Of a stretch of 64,000 nt of DNA, positions 1-7,449 are shown one piece after another. Numbering within the stretch: the first letter of the stretch is position 1; each line of letters starts with the position of its first letter. The stretch comes from Pseudomonas sp. TH43 (GTDB lineage: Bacteria > Pseudomonadota > Gammaproteobacteria > Pseudomonadales > Pseudomonadaceae), in NCBI RefSeq assembly GCF_016650635.1, contig NZ_JAEKFI010000004.1:1906501-1970500 (forward strand). Direction: 5' to 3'. The notes under the pieces are model-generated. The model was not told where the DNA came from, searched no databases, and worked only from the letters and a program-made list of their open reading frames with translations. A program made the translations under genes and the position numbers.

Positions 1-339
1 TTGCTCGACGCGCATCCGCTGTACTGGCGGCATCTGGCATTGCTGATGAGCCAAAAGCTGCGCCTGGCCTTCATCAATCTTGAACAGTTGAGTTTGTTGC
101 CGGCCCCGGCGCGCCTGGCGCATCGCCTGCTGATGATTGCCGAAGGCTACGGCGAACTCGATCCACCGCGCCGGGTGCTGCAACTGCCACAGGAACAGCT
201 GGCGTCGATGCTGTCGTTGTCGCGGCAGACCACCAATCAGATTCTCAAGGACTTGCAGGGGCAAGGGATTATCGGTCTCGGGTATGGCGAGATCGAGATC
301 CTCGACGCCACACGATTGCGCGTCCTGGCCACGATCTAG
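1..339 (+). CDS. Crp/Fnr-family transcriptional regulator, C-terminal part (cut by window start)
   Basis: The reading frame enters from the left edge and stops at TAG 337-339. The 112 visible residues hold the C-terminal half of a Crp/Fnr regulator: the end of the dimerisation helix (about residues 1-35), then a winged helix-turn-helix with the typical pattern LPQEQLASMLSLSRQTTNQ followed by a short wing (GYGEIEILD). The cyclic-nucleotide-binding domain must lie upstream. Proteins of this family bind palindromic DNA as dimers; no ligand or target can be judged here. Its 3' end faces the repeat array at 371-1660 and the convergent uraH-like gene. The true start lies outside the window. Confidence 0.85.
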   Translation: MLDAHPLYWRHLALLMSQKLRLAFINLEQLSLLPAPARLAHRLLMIAEGYGELDPPRRVLQLPQEQLASMLSLSRQTTNQILKDLQGQGIIGLGYGEIEILDATRLRVLATI

Positions 340-357
340 CGGCACCATACCCAACCA

Positions 358-1660
358 CGGTGTGGACCCATACTTGTGGCGAGGGGATTTATCCCCGTTG
401 GACTGCGCAGCAGTCCCGGTTTTCAGGGCCGCTCCGCGACCCAACGGGGATAAATCCCCTCGCCACAAAGGCTCACTCGTACAGGGGATTTGTGTGGGAA
501 CTTACGAACCGCGTCGAGAAGCCGTATGGGCTGAGCAGCAGCGGGATGTGGTAGTGCTGGTCGATCTGCTTCACTTCGAAAATCCCCGGTGAACCCCATA
601 CTTGTGGCGAGGGGATTTATCCCCGTTGGACTGCGCAGCAGTCCCGGTTTTCAGGGCCGCTCCGCGACCCAACGGGGATAAATCCCCTCGCCACAAAGGC
701 TCACTCCTACAGGGGATTTGTGTGGGGGCTTAGGAACCCCGATAGGTCGAGAAGCCATAAGGGCTGAGCAGCAGCGGGATGTGGTAGTGCTGGTCGGTCT
801 GCTTCACTTCGAAAATCACCGGTGAACCACATACTTGTGGTGAGGGGATTTATCCCCGTTGGAGTGCGCAGCAGTCCCAGGTTTCAGGGCCGCTCCGCGA
901 CCCAACGGGGATAAATCCCCTCGCCACAAAGGCTCACTCCTACAGGGGATTTGTGTGGAGGCTTACGAACCACGATAGGTCGAGAAGCCGTATGGGCTGA
1001 GCAGCAGCGGGATGTGGTAGTGCTGGTCGGTCTGCCTCACTTCGAAAATCCCCGGTGAACCCCATACTTGTGGCGAGGGGATTTATCCCCGTTGGAGTGC
1101 GCAGCAGTCCCGGTTTTCAGGGCCGCTCCGCGACCCAACGGGGATAAATCCCCTCGCCACAAAGGCTCACTCCTACAGGGGGTTTGTGCGGGGGCTTACG
1201 AACCGCGATAGGTCGAGAAGCCGTAAGGGCTGAGCAGCAGCGGGATGTGGTAGTGCTGGTCGGTCTGCTTCACTTCGAAAATCACCGGTGAACCACATAC
1301 TTGTGGTGAGGGGATTTATCCCCGTTGGAGTGCGCAGCAGTCCCAGGTTTCAGGGCCGCTCCGCGACCCAACGGGGATAAATCCCCTCGCCACAAAGGCT
1401 CACTCCTACAGGGGATTTGTGTGGAGGCTTACGAACCACGATAGGTCGAGAAGCCGTATGGGCTGAGCAGCAGCGGGATGTGGTAGTGCTGGTCGGTCTG
1501 CCTCACTTCGAAAATCCCCGGTGAACCCCATACTTGTGGCGAGGGGATTTATCCCCGTTGGAGTGCGCAGCAGTCCCGGTTTTCAGGGCCGCTCCGCGAC
1601 CCAACGGGGATAAATCCCCTCGCCACAAAGGCTCCCTCCTACAGGGGATTTGTGTGGGGG
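358..1660. repeat. 233-bp tandem repeat array: REP hairpin plus copies of the uraH 3' end
   Basis: Six copies of a REP-type hairpin (arms of the form GTGGCGAGGGGATTTATCCCC and its complement) begin at about 371, 599, 832, 1065, 1298 and 1531. They alternate with five partial copies of the last 31 codons of the neighbouring transthyretin-like gene (502-589, 730-822, 963-1055, 1196-1288, 1429-1521); the genuine gene end is 1662-1754. The period is exactly 233 bp except for the first unit, 228 bp because of a 5-base deletion. Units alternate in two sequence types, so the last four form a 466-bp higher-order repeat (832-1297 and 1298-1763 nearly the same). Left junctions read CGGTGAACC, close to the single-copy flank CGGTGTGGACC at 358-368. 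Confidence 0.93.
730..822 (-). pseudogene. Partial copy of the uraH-like gene end (best preserved of five)
   Basis: Read on the minus strand this 93-nt segment keeps the frame of the last 30 codons and stop of the gene at 1662-2072, including HYHIPLLL and the terminal YRGS. It differs from the genuine end by four third-position changes (CCA to CCT, TAC to TAT, CGC to CGG, TCG to TCC), none changing the protein. The other copies are at 502-589 (5-nt deletion, frameshifted), 963-1055, 1196-1288 and 1429-1521. No start codon precedes any copy, and the 233-bp period is not a multiple of three, so none is expected to be translated as one chain. Confidence 0.85.
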
Positions 1661-1661
1661 C

Positions 1662-2072
1662 TTACGAACCGCGATAGGTCGAGAAGCCGTATGGGCTGAG
1701 CAGCAGCGGGATGTGGTAGTGCTGGTCGGTCTGCTTCACTTCGAAAATCACCGGGATTTCCGGGAAGAACGTGTCGTGCTTGACCTTTTTGAAGTACTCG
1801 CCGGTCTTGAACACCACGCGGTATTCACCCGCTTCAAAAGGCTGTTTGGCCGGGAACAGTTCGGCAATCCGCCCTTGTTCATTGGTCGTGCCCTGGGCCA
1901 ATGGCTGCCAGTTCTGGCCGACGTGTTTCTCCAGGGTCACGTCGATGCCCGGCGAAGGCAGGCCGTTTTCCAGATTGAGCACGTGCACGCTCAACGGGTT
2001 GCCGGCGGCGAGAACCAGACTAGAGAAAGCGCTCAGGCCGAGCGCGGCAAAGGTCATGCGCAAAGAACTCAT
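1662..2072 (-). CDS. uraH: Periplasmic transthyretin-like protein / 5-hydroxyisourate hydrolase
   Basis: A 136-residue protein of the transthyretin-like family. The N-terminus is a signal peptide (SSLRMTFAALGLSAFSSLVLAA), so the product should act in the periplasm, unlike the cytosolic purine-pathway hydrolases. The mature part starts with the family block LSVHVLNLENGLPSPGIDV (catalytic His in HVL) and ends with HYHIPLLLSPYGFSTYRGS, the C-terminal signature with the second His and YRGS. Family members hydrolyse 5-hydroxyisourate in urate breakdown; no other urate gene is nearby, so the substrate is uncertain. It follows the HbpS-like gene by 11 nt, so the two are probably one operon. Its last 93 nt are copied five times downstream. 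Confidence 0.82.
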   Translation of the reverse strand: MSSLRMTFAALGLSAFSSLVLAAGNPLSVHVLNLENGLPSPGIDVTLEKHVGQNWQPLAQGTTNEQGRIAELFPAKQPFEAGEYRVVFKTGEYFKKVKHDTFFPEIPVIFEVKQTDQHYHIPLLLSPYGFSTYRGS

Positions 2073-2083
2073 GGTGAATCTCC

Positions 2084-2569
2084 TTATTGGGAACGGGTGG
2101 TGGCCAGGCCGGTTTTCTCGGCAGCCTTGATCGCGCAGGTTTCGTCTTGCTCACCGCCGCCGGAACCGGCCACGCCCATGGCGCCCACCAACTCTGTGGC
2201 GGCGAACAGCGGAATGCCGCCGCCGAGCAGCAGCAATTCGTCGAGGGTGTTGAGGTTGGCGGTTTCCGGGTTGCTGCGAGCGCGTTCGGCGAACAACCGA
2301 GTGGCGGTTTTTGTCGACAGCGCGGTGTACGCCTTGCGCTGGCTGGCGGCGGTGTTGTGCGGGCCGACGCCGTCGCCACGCAGGGTCACCAACAGGTTGC
2401 CGCCACGGTCGAGAACCGACACCGTGCCGGTGCAATTGCTCAGTGCCGTGTTGGCCAGCAGTTGCGCGGTTTTCAGGTCGAGGTCAGCGTGGCGCGGCAG
2501 TTCGGGGGCAGCGAAAGCGCTGGCGCTGAGGCCGATGGCGAGGCTGGCTGCAAGGTATTTGACGGTCAT
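2084..2569 (-). CDS. Secreted GlcG/HbpS-family protein (heme-binding family)
   Basis: A 161-residue protein with a signal peptide (about residues 1-20, cleavage near ASAFAA) and a GlcG/HbpS domain (PF03928 type): alpha-beta pattern with SVLDRGGNLLVTLRGDGVG near residue 50 and a glycine-rich GGGIPLFAATELVGAMGVAGSGGGEQDE near residue 112. In Streptomyces, HbpS binds heme and iron outside the cell and signals to the sensor kinase SenS. Here the gene lies directly divergent from a two-component system, which suggests an analogous accessory sensor role, but this is inference. Heme-binding residues cannot be confirmed by eye. Confidence 0.72.
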   Translation of the reverse strand: MTVKYLAASLAIGLSASAFAAPELPRHADLDLKTAQLLANTALSNCTGTVSVLDRGGNLLVTLRGDGVGPHNTAASQRKAYTALSTKTATRLFAERARSNPETANLNTLDELLLLGGGIPLFAATELVGAMGVAGSGGGEQDETCAIKAAEKTGLATTRSQ

Positions 2570-2611
2570 GGACAGGCTCCAGAAGCGAAGGTCGCCACCT
2601 TAGCCGCCGGT

Positions 2612-2651
2612 CTTCGTCAGAACTTCGTCAGTCTGATTACAAGTTTGTAAT
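2612..2651. promoter_or_regulatory. Probable response-regulator operator between HbpS-like gene and two-component genes
   Basis: A perfect 7-bp inverted repeat ATTACAA-GT-TTGTAAT lies at 2636-2651, 55 bases before the response regulator start. Just left of it is a direct repeat CTTCGTCAG at 2612-2620 and 2623-2631, an 11-bp step. Both patterns are common for OmpR-class regulators of the heavy-metal group. The location suggests control of both divergent units. Confidence 0.55.
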
Positions 2652-2705
2652 GGGCAACGCCGCCGAAGGCGCCTAGCCTGTGTGCTTGATCAATCGAGGT
2701 GTGCC

Positions 2706-3386
2706 ATGCGTTTGCTGGTCGTAGAAGATGAAGCCAAAACCGCGAATTTCCTCGCCAAGGGCCTGGGTGAGTCGGGATTTGCCGTGGACGTGGCGCTCAA
2801 TGGCCTCGATGGACGTTACTTCATCGAGCAGCAGGAATACGACCTGATCATCCTCGACGTGATGCTCCCCGGCCTCAATGGCTGGCAATTGCTGCAACTG
2901 ATCCGCCAGCGTGGCGCCACGCCGGTGCTGTTCCTGACCGCCAAGGACGCCATTGAAGACCGCGTGCGTGGCCTCGAACTGGGTGCCGACGATTACTTGC
3001 TCAAACCCTTCGCGTTCGCCGAGTTGCTCGCGCGCGTGCGCACATTGCTGCGACGCGGGCCGATGCGCGAAGCCGAGTCGTACAGCATCGCCGATCTGGA
3101 CATCGACGTGCTGCGCCGCCGTGTCAGTCGCGGCGGCCAGCGCATTGCCCTGACCAACAAGGAATTCGCCCTGCTGCAACTGCTCGCCAGCCGCCAGGGC
3201 GAGGTGTTGTCGCGCACGCTGATCGCTTCGCAGGTGTGGAACCTGAATTTCGACAGCGACACCAACATGGTCGAAGTCGCGGTGCGTCGTCTGCGGGCGA
3301 AAGTCGATGACCCGTACATGCCGAAACTGATCCACACCGTGCGCGGCGTCGGTTATCAACTGGAAGCGCCGGACGATGCGCTCTAG
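2706..3386 (+). CDS. OmpR-family response regulator (heavy-metal / CopR type)
   Basis: A 226-residue regulator. The receiver domain (residues 1-115) has the acidic pair E7-D8, phosphoacceptor D51 in LIILDVMLPG, the T in FLTAKD and K in LLKPFAF. The C-terminal half is an OmpR-type winged helix (IALTNKEFALLQLL ... VEVAVRRLRAKVDD ... IHTVRGVGYQLE). ATG 2706 is chosen because MRLLVVEDE is the canonical family start; the frame extends upstream without a good ribosome site. The gene overlaps the kinase by 11 nt. Family members (CopR, IrlR, PcoR) respond to metals or periplasmic stress; the adjacent HbpS-like and transthyretin-like genes may be its targets. The signal is unknown. Confidence 0.9.
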   Translation: MRLLVVEDEAKTANFLAKGLGESGFAVDVALNGLDGRYFIEQQEYDLIILDVMLPGLNGWQLLQLIRQRGATPVLFLTAKDAIEDRVRGLELGADDYLLKPFAFAELLARVRTLLRRGPMREAESYSIADLDIDVLRRRVSRGGQRIALTNKEFALLQLLASRQGEVLSRTLIASQVWNLNFDSDTNMVEVAVRRLRAKVDDPYMPKLIHTVRGVGYQLEAPDDAL

Positions 3387-4764
3387 GTCGATCGCCTGGC
3401 GCCTGGCGCTGGCGTTCGCATTGGTCTGCGCGTTGGTCTTGAGTGCGATCGGCGTGTTCCTCTACCGCTCGCTCGCCTCTGAACTCGCCTACCGCGACGA
3501 CCTCGCGTTGCTTGGCCGACTGGAGCAGGTGCGCGCCTTGCTCGCCGACAGCGACAGCCTCGACGCCTTGCAGGCGCGGCCACGGCTGTATCAGAACATG
3601 CTCGGCAATCTCGACAGCTTGTTGCTGGTGCGACGTGCCGACGGCTCGAGCGTGATCGCCATCAACCCGCGTCAACGCGAACTGCCCAAGCTCAACGCAA
3701 TCGCGCGTGAGCAAACCCCGCAACGGCGTGACGTGCTGACCTGGCAAGCCCCGGACGGTGCCGAGCTGGCGCTGTTGTCCGGTGACGCGCAAGGGCCGAG
3801 TGGCGAACCGCTGACGGTGATCGCCGGCAAAGTGCTGAGCGAGCGCGAGCAGATGCTCGGCAGCTATCGCTTGCGGCTGTATCTCTCGGTCGGTCTCGGT
3901 GCGCTGCTCGCGTTTGCCTTGGGCTTGCTGTTGCTGCGCCGAGGCCTGCAACCGTTACGGCAATTGAGCGAAGCGGTACGCCGCATCGACCTGCGCAGCC
4001 TCGATCAACGTTTGCCGGCGACGGGCACGCCCGCCGAACTGCTTGAACCTGTGCAGGCGCTCAATGGCATGCTCGCGCGTCTGGACGACAGCGTGCAGCG
4101 CCTCTCGCAGTTCTCCGCCGACCTCGCCCATGAGATCCGCACGCCGCTGCACACCTTGCTCGCCAGCAACGGCCAGGCGCTGAATCACCCGCGCAGCACG
4201 GCGGAATATCAGGAAGTGCTGGCCTCGAACATGGAAGAGTTCGAGCGCCTCAAACGCATGGCGGAAAACCTGATGTTTCTGGCCCGCGCCGAACAGGCGG
4301 AGCGAGCGCTCAACTTGCAAACGCTGAATCTGCAAAATGTCGGCAGCGAGCTGTGTGATTACTTCGAAGCCTTGGCCGACGACCGCGACCTGCGCCTGGA
4401 AAACCATCTGCACGGCGAACTCCGCGCCGATCAGCAACTGCTGCAACGCGCACTTGGCAACTTGCTGGCCAACGCCGTGCGCCACGCGGCTCCCGGCACC
4501 TCGATCAGCCTGCGCCGGCATGATGAGCCGGGTTGGCACTGGGTGCAGGTACATAACCACGGCCCGGCGATTGCGCCGGAGCATTTGGGCCGATTGTTCG
4601 ATCGTTTCTATCGCGTCGATCCTTCGCGCGCGGAGCCAGGGGATTCGGGTGGGCTGGGGCTGGCCATTGTGCAATCGATCATGCAGTTGCATGGGGGGCA
4701 GGTGCGGGTGAGCAGTGCTGCTGATGGCACCGTTTTTGAACTGGGTTTTGTGGTGAGCCAGTGA
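3376..4764 (+). CDS. Sensor histidine kinase (heavy-metal sensor type)
   Basis: A 462-residue inner-membrane kinase. Transmembrane segments are near residues 8-30 and 168-188, enclosing a periplasmic sensor region of about 135 residues, followed by a HAMP linker. The H box is FSADLAHEIRTPLHTLL, the N box LGNLLANAVRHA, and G boxes GLGLAIVQSIMQLHGG, so all catalytic parts are present. It should phosphorylate the regulator at 2706-3386, with which it overlaps by 11 nt (ATG 3376 inside the regulator's last codons). The periplasmic loop shows no metal-binding histidine cluster that I can see, so a non-metal cue such as heme or oxidative stress is possible. Confidence 0.9.
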   Translation: MRSRSIAWRLALAFALVCALVLSAIGVFLYRSLASELAYRDDLALLGRLEQVRALLADSDSLDALQARPRLYQNMLGNLDSLLLVRRADGSSVIAINPRQRELPKLNAIAREQTPQRRDVLTWQAPDGAELALLSGDAQGPSGEPLTVIAGKVLSEREQMLGSYRLRLYLSVGLGALLAFALGLLLLRRGLQPLRQLSEAVRRIDLRSLDQRLPATGTPAELLEPVQALNGMLARLDDSVQRLSQFSADLAHEIRTPLHTLLASNGQALNHPRSTAEYQEVLASNMEEFERLKRMAENLMFLARAEQAERALNLQTLNLQNVGSELCDYFEALADDRDLRLENHLHGELRADQQLLQRALGNLLANAVRHAAPGTSISLRRHDEPGWHWVQVHNHGPAIAPEHLGRLFDRFYRVDPSRAEPGDSGGLGLAIVQSIMQLHGGQVRVSSAADGTVFELGFVVSQ

Positions 4765-4809
4765 TTACTTCGTGAGCACTCGAAACTGAGCTAACCTTGT
4801 TCATGAAAT

Positions 4810-4865
4810 GCATCAAATACGATGCGGATTGAAGTAAAAATATTAATTTGCATCGTAAACAATGC
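4810..4865. promoter_or_regulatory. Paired hipBA operators, GCAT-N8-ATGC
   Basis: Two inverted repeats of the same form stand at 4810-4825 (GCAT CAAATACG ATGC) and 4850-4865 (GCAT CGTAAACA ATGC), exactly 40 bp apart, about four helical turns. E. coli HipB binds TATCC-N8-GGATA, an inverted repeat with the same 8-bp gap. The second site overlaps the first possible ATG of hipB, favouring the downstream start at 4877. An AT-rich promoter-like stretch lies between the two sites. Confidence 0.7.
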
Positions 4866-4876
4866 AGGAACTGACA

Positions 4877-5125
4877 ATGGAACAGCTTGGCGAATTGATT
4901 AGAGCCCTGCGTAAAGCGAAGAAAATGTCCCAACAGGCGTTGGCTCAGCAATACGGTATGAGTCGCGCGACGATCTCGGGAATTGAAAATAATACGGTCT
5001 CAGAAATCGGCCTGCGCAAAGTGGAAGCGATCTTGAACGGGTTCGGCTACGAGCTGGTGGCCGTTCCTCGTCAGTCTGGTCGCCCGACACTCGATACGCT
5101 GCAACAGGTGAATTTCCATGACTGA
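4877..5125 (+). CDS. hipB: HipB-type antitoxin / Xre-family repressor
   Basis: An 82-residue protein with a Cro/C1 helix-turn-helix over most of its length (LGELIRALRKAKKMSQQALAQQYGMSRATISGIENN). It should bind the paired operators just upstream and neutralise HipA. ATG 4877 is preferred over ATG 4862 because AGGAA at 4866-4870 is well spaced for it and because the second operator covers 4862. The stop overlaps the hipA start by 8 nt, which implies translational coupling. The C-terminal tail (RQSGRPTLDTLQQVNFHD) is where HipB proteins usually contact HipA. Confidence 0.85.
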   Translation: MEQLGELIRALRKAKKMSQQALAQQYGMSRATISGIENNTVSEIGLRKVEAILNGFGYELVAVPRQSGRPTLDTLQQVNFHD

Positions 5126-6341
5126 GACGACGGATCGACTGAACGTCAGTGTCGGCGGCCTAACGGTAGGAACGCTGGGACGCGGGCAAGCGCGAGTCGA
5201 TAGCGTGTTCAGTTACCGTGGAGAGGCCAGTGCCGAAAACGCCGTGTCGTTGACCATGCCGTCCCGGCTGGAAAGTTACGGTTGGGAGCATGGCATCCAT
5301 CCGGTTTTCGAGATGAATCTGCCGGAAGGTGCGCTACGTGATGAGCTGGTTCGGCGCTTCAGTAAAGCGGTGCGCGGATTCGATGACTTTGCACTGTTGG
5401 CCATTGTCGGCCCCTATCAGCTCGGTCGATTATCCATTGCCAGTGCATCGACAACGGATCGCCCGCCTGAAACATCGCTGGCCGATCTGCTGGTGCACGA
5501 TGGTGCGCAAGACCTGTTCGAGGATCTGCTGCAAACCTATGGTCAGTATTCCGGAGTATCAGGTGTGCAGCCCAAAGTGCTGGTGCGTGACAGTGCGGCC
5601 GCCATTGATCGCCTGACTCATCGAGGATCCACCCACTTGGTCAAAGCTTTTCGTGCCGATGAATATCCGCAGTTGGCAACCAACGAATACTTTTGCATGC
5701 GTGCCGCGCAACACTGCGGACTTGAAGTGCCGAAGTTCGAGCTCAGCGAGCAGGGCAAGTTTCTGGTTATCGAACGCTTTGACCTGAGCGTTGAGGGTTA
5801 CCTCGGTTTTGAGGACTTTTGCGTGCTCAACGGCTGGCCCTCGAAAGCCAAATACGACGGCTCTTACGAAGGTGCGGCCCGGCAGATCAAAGCATTTGTT
5901 TCACCTGCATTGCTCAATCAGGCGCTGGAAGCTTTTTTCAAGATCGTGGCCTTGTCCGCAAGCCTGAAAAACGGCGACGCGCATCTAAAAAACTTCGGTG
6001 TGTTGTACGAAGATTGTGGGGAGGAATCGACAATCAGACTCGCGCCCGCATACGACATCATCACCACGTCGGTCTACCTGAAGAACGACAGCATGGCTTT
6101 GCTCTTGGGTGGTTCAAAGACCTGGCCCAAGCACAAAATGCTGATGCGGTTTGGTCGTACGGCCTGCAATCTGACTGAGGCTCGTTGCAATGAATTACTG
6201 CAGCAAGTTGCTGACGGCATGCGGGTGGCAATGGATGAAATGACAGCGTACAGCCTGACTCATCCTGCATTCGCCGATGTGGGTACTGCAATGATCGAAC
6301 AATGGTCATCCGGTATGGAGCGCAGCCTGATTAAAGGCTGA
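5118..6341 (+). CDS. hipA: HipA-family serine/threonine kinase toxin
   Basis: A 407-residue HipA kinase, near the usual length of about 440. It has the N-terminal HipA subdomain (YRGEASAENAVSLTMPSRLESY), the glycine-rich loop with the autophosphorylation serine (YSGVSGVQPKVLV, about residues 141-153), the ATP lysine in HLVKAF, ERFD, the catalytic loop KNGDAHLKNFGVLY and the metal motif APAYDIITTS. All appear intact, so the toxin should be active. HipA kinases phosphorylate translation factors such as GltX and induce dormancy; the target of this one is not evident. It forms a two-gene module with hipB and ends 3 nt from the convergent AraC gene. Confidence 0.88.
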   Translation: MTETTDRLNVSVGGLTVGTLGRGQARVDSVFSYRGEASAENAVSLTMPSRLESYGWEHGIHPVFEMNLPEGALRDELVRRFSKAVRGFDDFALLAIVGPYQLGRLSIASASTTDRPPETSLADLLVHDGAQDLFEDLLQTYGQYSGVSGVQPKVLVRDSAAAIDRLTHRGSTHLVKAFRADEYPQLATNEYFCMRAAQHCGLEVPKFELSEQGKFLVIERFDLSVEGYLGFEDFCVLNGWPSKAKYDGSYEGAARQIKAFVSPALLNQALEAFFKIVALSASLKNGDAHLKNFGVLYEDCGEESTIRLAPAYDIITTSVYLKNDSMALLLGGSKTWPKHKMLMRFGRTACNLTEARCNELLQQVADGMRVAMDEMTAYSLTHPAFADVGTAMIEQWSSGMERSLIKG

Positions 6342-6344
6342 CGT

Positions 6345-7349
6345 TCAGCGCAAGCCATCGCGAAACTGCCCCGGCGTCATCCCCGTCCAGCGCTTGAACG
6401 CGCGGCTGAAACTGCTGGTATCGGCAAACCCCAGCAAATAACTGACCTCACTCAACGAACACTGCGGATCGCGCAGGTGCAACAGTGCCAGATTCTCGCG
6501 GCTCTCATTGAGCAATGTGTCGAAGCGACAACCCTCATCCGCCAGATGCCTTTGCAAGCTGCGCAAACTCAGGTGCAACGCCTGGGCAATCCGTTCTGCA
6601 CTCGGCTCGCCTTCCGGCAATTGTTCTTCAATGGCGTCGCGCACCTTGCGCTCCCAGGTCAGCGGTTGCAGCTGGGCCATGGTACGTTTGAGCACGGCTT
6701 CGTTGTGTTCGGCGAGTTCCGGGTTGGCGTCGTCGAGGTGGCTGTCGAAGTCGGCGAGGGCGAACTCCAGACGATCCTCGGCACAACCGAAATGCACCGG
6801 GGCGCGAAAGACCTTGTGCCATTGGTGCGCATCGGTCGGTTCCGGGCGGCGCAGGTAAACCGCCAGTGGCGCGTAATCGCGGCCGAGGCGATTACGGCAG
6901 GTGCGCACGTAGATGGCGGCGAAGGCGTCGATGGCCTCGAAGGCCGGTGCAGGATTGCCTGACGGAATTTTCAGACGGAATTGATAACGGTCGTCGCTGC
7001 GGCTCAGTTCCAGTTCCAGCGCGTCACTGACCACCGGGTGATAGCGCACGATGCGTTCGAACACTTCACGCAGGCTGCCGCTGGCAACCAGTGCATAACC
7101 GAGCGCATGGAACGTGGTCGGGCTGACGAAGCGCGACACGCGCAACCCGATTGCCGGATCGCCACTGACCTGCACGGCGATCTCCCACAGACGCGTGGTT
7201 CCGGACAGTGGATAGCGCGCGTTGGGATCATCCATCAAGTTCGGGTCGAGCCCGGCCTGTTGGCACAAAGCAATGCTGTCCAGCCCCAGCGCATCGAGTT
7301 GTTTGCGCAAGGCACGGGTCCAGCTGGCGAGGGAGGTCGGTTCCTTCAT
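6345..7349 (-). CDS. AraC-family transcriptional regulator
   Basis: A 334-residue regulator with an N-terminal Arabinose_bd-type domain (PF12625; residues about 20-200, including ARYPLSGTTRLWEIAVQ and FHALGYALVASGSLREVFER) and a C-terminal AraC double helix-turn-helix (SAERIAQALHLSLRSLQRHL ... SLSEVSYLLGFADTSSFSRAFKRWTGMTPGQFR). It is divergent from the desaturase gene with only 100 bp between start codons, so it most likely controls that gene, perhaps in response to a lipid or fatty acid as for other regulators with this N-terminal domain. The ligand is not determinable from sequence. Confidence 0.88.
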   Translation of the reverse strand: MKEPTSLASWTRALRKQLDALGLDSIALCQQAGLDPNLMDDPNARYPLSGTTRLWEIAVQVSGDPAIGLRVSRFVSPTTFHALGYALVASGSLREVFERIVRYHPVVSDALELELSRSDDRYQFRLKIPSGNPAPAFEAIDAFAAIYVRTCRNRLGRDYAPLAVYLRRPEPTDAHQWHKVFRAPVHFGCAEDRLEFALADFDSHLDDANPELAEHNEAVLKRTMAQLQPLTWERKVRDAIEEQLPEGEPSAERIAQALHLSLRSLQRHLADEGCRFDTLLNESRENLALLHLRDPQCSLSEVSYLLGFADTSSFSRAFKRWTGMTPGQFRDGLR

Positions 7350-7449
7350 GCTGATTGGCGCTTCCGGTCAACAGGTTGGCGTTCTCGGCTACCGCGATTC
7401 GAACTCTTGCAGGGCACGATGCGAACATCATAAACCCGAGGATGGAAGC

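Noticed and set aside
371..1660. Possible CRISPR array
   Set aside because: Units are 233 bp, contiguous and nearly the same throughout; there are no short repeats separated by differing spacers and no cas genes.
4862..4876. ATG 4862 as hipB start
   Set aside because: It overlaps the second operator and has no ribosome site; ATG 4877 has AGGAA at good distance.
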